Positions 5,530 to 9,521 of a DNA stretch of 9,521 nt are shown here, piece after piece. This stretch comes from an uncultured Burkholderiales bacterium (GTDB taxonomy: Bacteria > Pseudomonadota > Gammaproteobacteria > Burkholderiales > Burkholderiaceae_D), in assembly GCA_937872165.1 (NCBI GenBank), contig CALMOR010000086.1:5200-14720 (forward strand), written 5' to 3'. A model generated the notes under the pieces. The model saw nothing but the letters and a program-made list of their open reading frames with translations, ran no database searches and was not told where the DNA came from. The position numbers and the translations under genes were made by a program. Numbering within the stretch: position 1 is the first letter of the stretch; each line of letters starts with the position of its first letter.

Positions 5530-7044
5530 TCAAGCGCTCGCCGTCGCCGTCGGCACGAAGTCCGCGGTGTCGGTCGACGCGTAGTCGAAGCTCACCTCGC
5601 CCCAGGTATCGAGCGCCTGCTTCAATGGCGTGCACCACTGCGCCGCGTCGCGGAGAATCTGCGGGCCCTCGTTCCAGATGTCGCGACCCTCGTTGCGGGC
5701 CAGGACCATCGCCTCGAGCGCCACGCGATTCGCGGTCGCGCCGGCCTGGATTCCTTGCGGATGACCGATCGTCCCGCCGCCGAACTGCAGCACGACGTCC
5801 TCGCCCAGATAGGTCAGCAGCTGGTGCATCTGGCCCGCGTGGATGCCGCCCGACGCGACCGGCATGACCTTCAGCAGCGATGCCCAGTCCTGATCGAAGA
5901 AGAGGCCGTGCTCGAGGTTCATCGCGGTGACCGGCTCGCGCAGCGTGTCGTAGAAGCCGGCGATCATCAGCGGGTCGCCTTCGAGCTTGCCGACCACGGT
6001 GCCGGCGTGGATGTGATCGACGCCGGCCATCCGCATCCACTTGCAGATCACGCGGAAGTTCATGCCGTGGTTCTTCTGCCGCGAGTAGGTCGAGTTGCCG
6101 GCGCGGTGCAGGTGCAGGATCACGTCGTTCTTCCGCGCCCACTTCGCCATCGACTGGATCGCCGTGTAGCCGACCACGAGGTCGATCATGACGATGGCGG
6201 TGCCGAGGCCCTTCGCGAAATCGGCGCGCTCGTACATGTCCTCCATCGTTCCGGCCGTGACGTTGAGGTAGTGGCCCTTGACCTCGCCGGTCGCGGCCGA
6301 CGCCTTGTTGACCGCCTCCATGCAGTAGAGGAAGCGATCGCGCCAGTGCATGAAGGGCTGCGAGTTGATGTTCTCGTCGTCCTTCATGAAGTCGAGGCCG
6401 CCCTTCAACCCTTCGTAGACGACCCGACCGTAGTTGCGGCCCGACAGCCCGAGCTTCGGCTTGGTGGTCGCGCCGAGCAGCGGCCGGCCGAACTTGTCGA
6501 GGCGTTCGCGCTCGACCACGATGCCGGTCGCAGGTCCCTGGAAAGTCTTCAGGTACGCGACCGGGATGCGCATGTCTTCGAGCCGGAGCGCCTTCAGCGC
6601 CTTGAAGCCGAACACGTTGCCGATGATCGACGCCGTGAGGTTCGCGATCGAGCCGGGCTCGAAGAGGTCGAGGTCGTACGCGATGTACGCGAAGTACTGC
6701 GCCTCGGTCCTCGTGCCCTCGCCGGTGTTGGGCACGGCCTCGACCCGATAGGCCTTCGCGCGGTAGAGCTCGCAGGCGGTCAGCCGATCGGTCCACACGA
6801 CGGTCCAGGTCGCGGTCGACGACTCGCCGGCGACCGCGGCCGCGCACTCCTCCGCGTCGACGCCGTCCTGCGGCGTGATGCGGAACAGCGCGACGACGTC
6901 GGTCTCCTTCGGCTCGTAGTCGGGCTGCCAGTAGCCCATCTGCTTGTACTTCAGCACGCCGGCCGAGTAACGCTTCTTCGCGTCGGTGACGACGGCATCG
7001 GGGTTGACCGCATCGGCGATCGGCGCTTCGACGGGCTTGTTCAC
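5530..7044 (-). CDS. cbbL: RuBisCO large subunit, form IC (red-type)
   Basis: A 504-residue large subunit catalysing carboxylation (and oxygenation) of ribulose-1,5-bisphosphate. Catalytic elements are intact: TKPKLGLSGRNYGR (194-207) with the active-site Lys195, GGLDFMKDDEN (215-225) with the Lys221 that is carbamylated and the Asp/Glu metal ligands, HLHRAG (311-316), RQKNHG (322-327), and loop-6 GTVVGKLEGD (348-357) with Lys353. GGGTIGHPQGIQAGA (422-436) is the phosphate site. STDTADFVPT near the C-terminus is the red-type tail used by CbbX. Motifs such as KWMRMAGVDHIHAGTVVGK resemble the Nitrosospira-like lineage of form IC rather than the Rhodobacter/Cupriavidus one, from memory. It is about 18 residues longer than the 486-residue proteins I recall: roughly 12 at the N-terminus and a six-residue insertion near 107-116. 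The start is GTG 7044, with AGGAG 5 bases upstream. Confidence 0.98.
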   Translation of the reverse strand: MNKPVEAPIADAVNPDAVVTDAKKRYSAGVLKYKQMGYWQPDYEPKETDVVALFRITPQDGVDAEECAAAVAGESSTATWTVVWTDRLTACELYRAKAYRVEAVPNTGEGTRTEAQYFAYIAYDLDLFEPGSIANLTASIIGNVFGFKALKALRLEDMRIPVAYLKTFQGPATGIVVERERLDKFGRPLLGATTKPKLGLSGRNYGRVVYEGLKGGLDFMKDDENINSQPFMHWRDRFLYCMEAVNKASAATGEVKGHYLNVTAGTMEDMYERADFAKGLGTAIVMIDLVVGYTAIQSMAKWARKNDVILHLHRAGNSTYSRQKNHGMNFRVICKWMRMAGVDHIHAGTVVGKLEGDPLMIAGFYDTLREPVTAMNLEHGLFFDQDWASLLKVMPVASGGIHAGQMHQLLTYLGEDVVLQFGGGTIGHPQGIQAGATANRVALEAMVLARNEGRDIWNEGPQILRDAAQWCTPLKQALDTWGEVSFDYASTDTADFVPTATASA

Positions 7045-7049
7045 GAGGA

Positions 7050-7054
7050 CTCCT
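7050..7054 (-). promoter_or_regulatory. Shine-Dalgarno of cbbL
   Basis: AGGAG on the minus strand lies 5 bases before the GTG at 7044. It is the strongest ribosome-binding site in this region and supports the GTG, hence the longer N-terminus of CbbL. Confidence 0.65.
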
Positions 7055-7080
7055 GACGGCGAGGACTGCGGGAAGGCTCG

Positions 7081-7109
7081 AATGTAGGGACGAAGCCGAC
7101 TCAGGTAAA
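7081..7109 (-). promoter_or_regulatory. Predicted cbbL operon promoter
   Basis: Read on the minus strand, TTTACC (plus positions 7104-7109) and TACATT (7081-7086) are separated by exactly 17 bases. Each matches 4 of 6 positions of the sigma-70 consensus. Transcription would begin near 7074, giving a leader of about 30 bases that includes the AGGAG site. The -35 hexamer lies inside a CbbR-type box, the arrangement expected for an activator-dependent promoter. Confidence 0.5.
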
Positions 7110-7113
7110 TTCA
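7101..7113. promoter_or_regulatory. Predicted CbbR box 1
   Basis: TCA-N7-TCA matches the TNA-N7-TNA pattern (T-N11-A) described for CbbR operators. It covers the predicted -35 of the cbbL promoter, so it would be the activation-side site. The whole 7101-7147 stretch is clearly richer in A/T than its surroundings. Confidence 0.5.
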
Positions 7114-7137
7114 GAGTTGATGGGGGTCCGATTCAAT
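7110..7137 (+). promoter_or_regulatory. Possible cbbR promoter
   Basis: TTCAGA (7110-7115) and TTCAAT (7132-7137), 16 bases apart, each match 4 of 6 sigma-70 positions. The start would be near 7144, giving a leader of about 15 bases with GAGG at 7148-7151. The element would be covered by CbbR bound at the two boxes, consistent with autorepression. It is a weak prediction. Confidence 0.25.
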
Positions 7138-7145
7138 TCTTCTTA
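7133..7145. promoter_or_regulatory. Predicted CbbR box 2
   Basis: TCA-N7-TTA is a second match to TNA-N7-TNA. Its centre is 32 bp (about three helical turns) from that of box 1, so both could lie on one DNA face. It falls about 60-70 bp upstream of the predicted cbbL start site, where LysR-type recognition sites usually sit, and next to the cbbR start. Confidence 0.45.
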
Positions 7146-7158
7146 ACGAGGCCCGACG

Positions 7159-8151
7159 ATGCGGAACGTCAGCCTGCGGCAGCTGCGGGTGTTCGCGGAG
7201 GTCGCGAAGCGGCTGAGCTTCGTGCGCGCGGCCGACGCGCTGCATCTCACCGCGCCGGCGGTGACGATGCAGGTCAAGGACCTCGAGGCGGCCGTCGGCC
7301 TGCCGCTCTTCGACCGCCGCGGCCGCGCGGTCTCGCTGACCACCACCGGCGAGCACCTGCTGGTCTACGCGCGCCGCATGATCGCCACGATGCGCGAGGC
7401 CGAGGATGCGATGGCACGCCTGCAGCGCGTCGAGGCCGGGCTCCTCAACGTCGGACTGGTCAGTACCGCGAAGTACTTCGTGCCGCGCCTGCTCGCGCGT
7501 TTTCGCGAGGAACATCCGGGCGTCGAGATCCGGCTGCAGGTCAGCGGCAACCGCGAGCAGCTCGTCGCGCTGCTGCAGGACAAGGAGATCGACCTCGCGA
7601 TCATGGGGCGGCCGCCGAAGCCGATCGCGACGCAGAGCCATCCGATCGCCGCGCATCCGATGGTGATGGCCTGCGCGCCCGATCATCCGCTGCTGAAGAA
7701 GCGCGGCCTGACCGCGTCGATCGCCGCGGCGCAGCCCTTCGTCGCGCGCGAAGCGGGGTCGGGGACACGGCAGGCGATGGAGGACTACTTCGCGGCCCAT
7801 CGCTGCACCCCGCAGGTCGTGATGGAGATGTCGAGCAACGAGACCATCAAGCAGGCGGTGATGGCCGGCATGGGAATCAGCCTGCTGTCGCTGCACACGC
7901 TCGGGCTCGAACTCGGCAGCGGCCTCCTGCGCGTGCTGCGGGTCGAAGGCACGCCGCTGATGCGCACGTGGTTCGTGGTGCACGTGTCGGGCAAGGTGCT
8001 GGCGCCAGTGGCCGACGCGTTCCGGCAGTTCGTGCTGACCGAGGCGGACCCGTATCTGCGGGCGCACGACCGCCCTCTGCTGAAGGCCGCCTACGGCCGC
8101 GCGTGGTCGGTCGCTTCGAAGGCGGAAGGCACGCCGCTGCGGCGTGCGTGA
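7159..8151 (+). CDS. cbbR: LysR-type regulator CbbR of the Calvin-cycle operon
   Basis: A 330-residue LysR-family transcription factor, divergent from cbbL, as expected for CbbR, which senses Calvin-cycle metabolites and activates the operon. The winged helix-turn-helix occupies about 5-63 (SLRQLRVFAEVAKRLSFVRAA, then LHLTAPAVTMQVKDLE, then LFDRRGRAVSLTTTG). A linker helix follows to about 90, then the periplasmic-binding-protein-like effector domain (95-297), with AIMGRPP (147-153), the AREAGSGTR effector loop (196-204) and SSNETIKQAVMAGMGISLLS (225-244). ATG 7159 has GAGG 7 bases upstream. The usual CbbR core ends near PYLRAHDRP (298-306); about 24 extra residues follow, mostly encoded in the 61 bp that overlap bchO on the opposite strand. 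The product name rests on strong family features plus location. Confidence 0.94.
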   Translation: MRNVSLRQLRVFAEVAKRLSFVRAADALHLTAPAVTMQVKDLEAAVGLPLFDRRGRAVSLTTTGEHLLVYARRMIATMREAEDAMARLQRVEAGLLNVGLVSTAKYFVPRLLARFREEHPGVEIRLQVSGNREQLVALLQDKEIDLAIMGRPPKPIATQSHPIAAHPMVMACAPDHPLLKKRGLTASIAAAQPFVAREAGSGTRQAMEDYFAAHRCTPQVVMEMSSNETIKQAVMAGMGISLLSLHTLGLELGSGLLRVLRVEGTPLMRTWFVVHVSGKVLAPVADAFRQFVLTEADPYLRAHDRPLLKAAYGRAWSVASKAEGTPLRRA

Positions 8152-8951
8152 TCGACGATCAGCGACGCGGTCTCTTCGGGCCGCTCCTCGTGCGACAGAT
8201 GGCCGAGGCCCTCCATCACGACGATCTCGGTGCCGGCGACGTGCGCGGCGACGCGGGTCGCCTGGCGCGGCGACACGGTGCGATCGGCGCTGCCGACGAT
8301 CAGCAGCGGCGCGGGTCGCAGGCGGGTCATCTGCGACCACGTGCGCTCGAGGTCCCACGACGCCATCATCGCGATCGCGCCGGCCACGTGCGCGCGGTCG
8401 CGGACCAGTTCGCCGTAGCGCCGCGCCCCGTCGTCGTCGAGCTTCGAACCGGTGCCGTCGACCAGTCGCCGCACCGCACGATCGTCGCGCGCGAGACCGG
8501 CGACGAGTCGCGGGACGCCCGGTGCCAGCGCGAGCAGCTTGGCCATCGGCGACAGCATCCGCAGCACGCCGTCGAGCGGCAGCAGCGCGGCATTGAGACC
8601 GATCAGCGCGGCCAGACGCACGCGGTCGTCGAGCGCCATCCGCACCGCGACCGCGGCACCGGCCGAGTGACCGACGGCGACGACGGGTCGCGCGTCGAGC
8701 GCGTCGAGCAACGTCGCGATCGACGCGGCCATGCCGTCCACCGACATTCCCGCCGCGGGCGGCATCGACGTGCGGGCATGGCCCGGCAGATCGGGGACGA
8801 CGACCGTGAAGTGCGAGGCCAGGAGCGGCGCGAGGACGCGGAACGAGTGGCTCGAGGCGCCGGTGCCGTGGAGCAGCAGCAGCGTTGGCCCCGCACCCGA
8901 GACCTCGACGAACCAGCGCAGTCCACCGGCTTCGACGACCCGCGCGGTCAC
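8091..8951 (-). CDS. bchO: Alpha/beta hydrolase BchO (Mg-chelatase accessory)
   Basis: A 286-residue alpha/beta-hydrolase-fold protein. The oxyanion-hole HGTG is at 28-31, the nucleophile elbow GHSAGAA at 94-100 (Ser96), the acid in GSADRTVSP (Asp223) and the base in GLGHLSHEE (His251), so a full catalytic triad is present. It follows bchD, and bchI-bchD-bchO is the conserved order in purple phototrophs, which is the main reason for naming it BchO rather than a generic hydrolase. The biochemical role of BchO is poorly defined; it is usually called a putative magnesium-chelatase accessory protein. The GTG start at 8951 overlaps the bchD stop as GTGA, indicating coupling. A longer in-frame reading to 9428 lies inside bchD and is rejected. 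Its last 20 codons overlap the end of cbbR antisense. Confidence 0.9.
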   Translation of the reverse strand: MTARVVEAGGLRWFVEVSGAGPTLLLLHGTGASSHSFRVLAPLLASHFTVVVPDLPGHARTSMPPAAGMSVDGMAASIATLLDALDARPVVAVGHSAGAAVAVRMALDDRVRLAALIGLNAALLPLDGVLRMLSPMAKLLALAPGVPRLVAGLARDDRAVRRLVDGTGSKLDDDGARRYGELVRDRAHVAGAIAMMASWDLERTWSQMTRLRPAPLLIVGSADRTVSPRQATRVAAHVAGTEIVVMEGLGHLSHEERPEETASLIVDHARRSGVPSAFEATDHARP

Positions 8952-9521
8952 GATGCCGCGGCCGACCGCAGGTTGGCCGCACGGTTGACCACGGCCGACA
9001 TCGCGCGTGCATCGGCATGCGGCAACGCCCGATACGACGCGCCCATCGCGTCGGCCAGTCGCACCGCCTGCGCGGCGGGCTGCGGCGACGTGTCGATCAG
9101 CACGGCATCGACCGCCAGCGCCCGCAGTGCCCGGGCCGACGCGAGCGCATCCGCCTCCGCGCGCGGCCGCCCTCCGCTGCCGTCGCGCGCGACGTTGGCC
9201 CGTCCGTCGGTGAGGAAGATCGCGAGCGCGGTGTCGCCGCGGCGGCGCAAGGTCGTCACCAGTTCCCGCGTCGCGTCGAGCGCGCTCGCGAGCGGCGTGC
9301 CGCCGCCGCCGGGAAGGCCCGCGAGACTGCGCCGCGCGCGGACCAGAGAGCGGGTCGGCGGCAACAGCAGCTCCGTCGTCGTGCCGCGGAAAGCGAGCAC
9401 GGCGACGCTGTCGCGGCGCACGTAGCAATCGGCGAGCAGCAGTTCGACCGCGCCCTTCGCTTCGGCCAGCCGGTGCAGCGCCGCGGAGCCCGAGGCGTCG
9501 ACGACGAAGACGGTCGTCGTC
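8948..9521 (-). CDS. bchD: Magnesium chelatase subunit D, C-terminal part
   Basis: The 3' 190 codons of bchD; the 5' part lies beyond the right edge of the window. BchD is the ATP-independent AAA+-like subunit that, with BchI, drives Mg insertion into protoporphyrin IX by BchH. The visible part is the von Willebrand A (integrin I) domain. Its metal-ion-dependent adhesion site is complete: DASGS (visible residues 8-12), the Thr in GGGGTPL (Thr75) and the Asp in FLTDGRAN (Asp105). Other typical BchD blocks are HRLAEAKGAVELLLADCYVRRD (16-37), LLPPTRSLVRARRSLAGLPGGGGTP (52-76) and LIDTSP (141-146). The reading frame is open to the window end from position 9520. The stop at 8948-8950 overlaps the GTG of bchO. 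This gene marks the edge of a photosynthesis gene cluster. Confidence 0.95.
   Translation of the reverse strand, partial: TTTVFVVDASGSAALHRLAEAKGAVELLLADCYVRRDSVAVLAFRGTTTELLLPPTRSLVRARRSLAGLPGGGGTPLASALDATRELVTTLRRRGDTALAIFLTDGRANVARDGSGGRPRAEADALASARALRALAVDAVLIDTSPQPAAQAVRLADAMGASYRALPHADARAMSAVVNRAANLRSAAAS

Noticed and set aside
5194..7056. 620-residue plus-strand frame opposite cbbS and cbbL
   Set aside because: Fully antisense to RuBisCO genes, His/Arg/Val-rich shadow translation with no family features.
7111..9018. 635-residue open frame on the minus strand across cbbR and bchO
   Set aside because: It is Arg/Ala/Asp-rich low-complexity sequence with no family motif. It is an antisense shadow of cbbR and an out-of-frame shadow of bchO, produced by high GC.
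8952..9428. N-terminal extension of BchO
   Set aside because: The region encodes the conserved BchD von Willebrand A domain in another frame; the GTGA junction gives a normal-length BchO.
1..9521. CRISPR arrays, tRNA or rRNA genes, insertion sequences
   Set aside because: I looked for regularly spaced repeats, cloverleaf-like sequences, transposase motifs and terminal repeats and saw none.

Overview
The window reads as part of the chromosome of a high-GC, probably phototrophic proteobacterium. The right edge carries bacteriochlorophyll genes (the 3' part of bchD, then bchO). Next to them is a complete Calvin-Benson-Bassham (CBB) cluster with a red-type (form IC) RuBisCO and its divergent LysR regulator. 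This combination fits a purple phototroph. I lean to a betaproteobacterium, but cannot exclude alpha- or gammaproteobacteria from sequence alone. Strong GC bias at third codon positions fills the opposite strand with long spurious ORFs.

Layout from left to right. 1-175: no gene; an extremely G/C-rich run at 8-52 and a perfect 8-bp inverted repeat at 120-137. 176-1072 (+): a short lipoprotein of unknown function. 1195-2016 (+): a DyP-type peroxidase homologue that keeps the proximal-histidine C-terminal part but seems to have lost the middle of the protein, including the distal Asp motif. Then, all on the minus strand and transcribed right to left from 7044: cbbL, cbbS, cbbX, cbbF (class I fructose-1,6-bisphosphatase) and cbbP (phosphoribulokinase). 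The last gene ends only 15 bp from the convergent peroxidase-like gene. 7045-7158: divergent control region with two TNA-N7-TNA CbbR-type boxes and a good -35/-10 pair for cbbL. 7159-8151 (+): cbbR. 8091-8951 (-): bchO, whose 3' end overlaps that of cbbR by 61 bp. 8948-9521 (-): the C-terminal von Willebrand A domain of BchD, running off the window.

How the genes work together. CbbP makes ribulose-1,5-bisphosphate, CbbL/CbbS fix CO2 onto it, CbbX removes inhibitory sugar phosphates from RuBisCO, and CbbF regenerates fructose 6-phosphate. CbbR should sense metabolite status and switch the operon from the shared intergenic region. BchD, with BchI and BchH encoded elsewhere, inserts Mg into protoporphyrin IX, the committed step to bacteriochlorophyll; BchO is the accessory hydrolase-fold protein of that gene set. 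Carbon fixation and the photosynthesis gene cluster are therefore directly adjacent here. I see no undescribed multi-gene system. The points most worth a second look are the internally shortened DyP homologue, a six-residue insertion in the N-terminal domain of CbbL, and the tail-to-tail overlap of cbbR with bchO.
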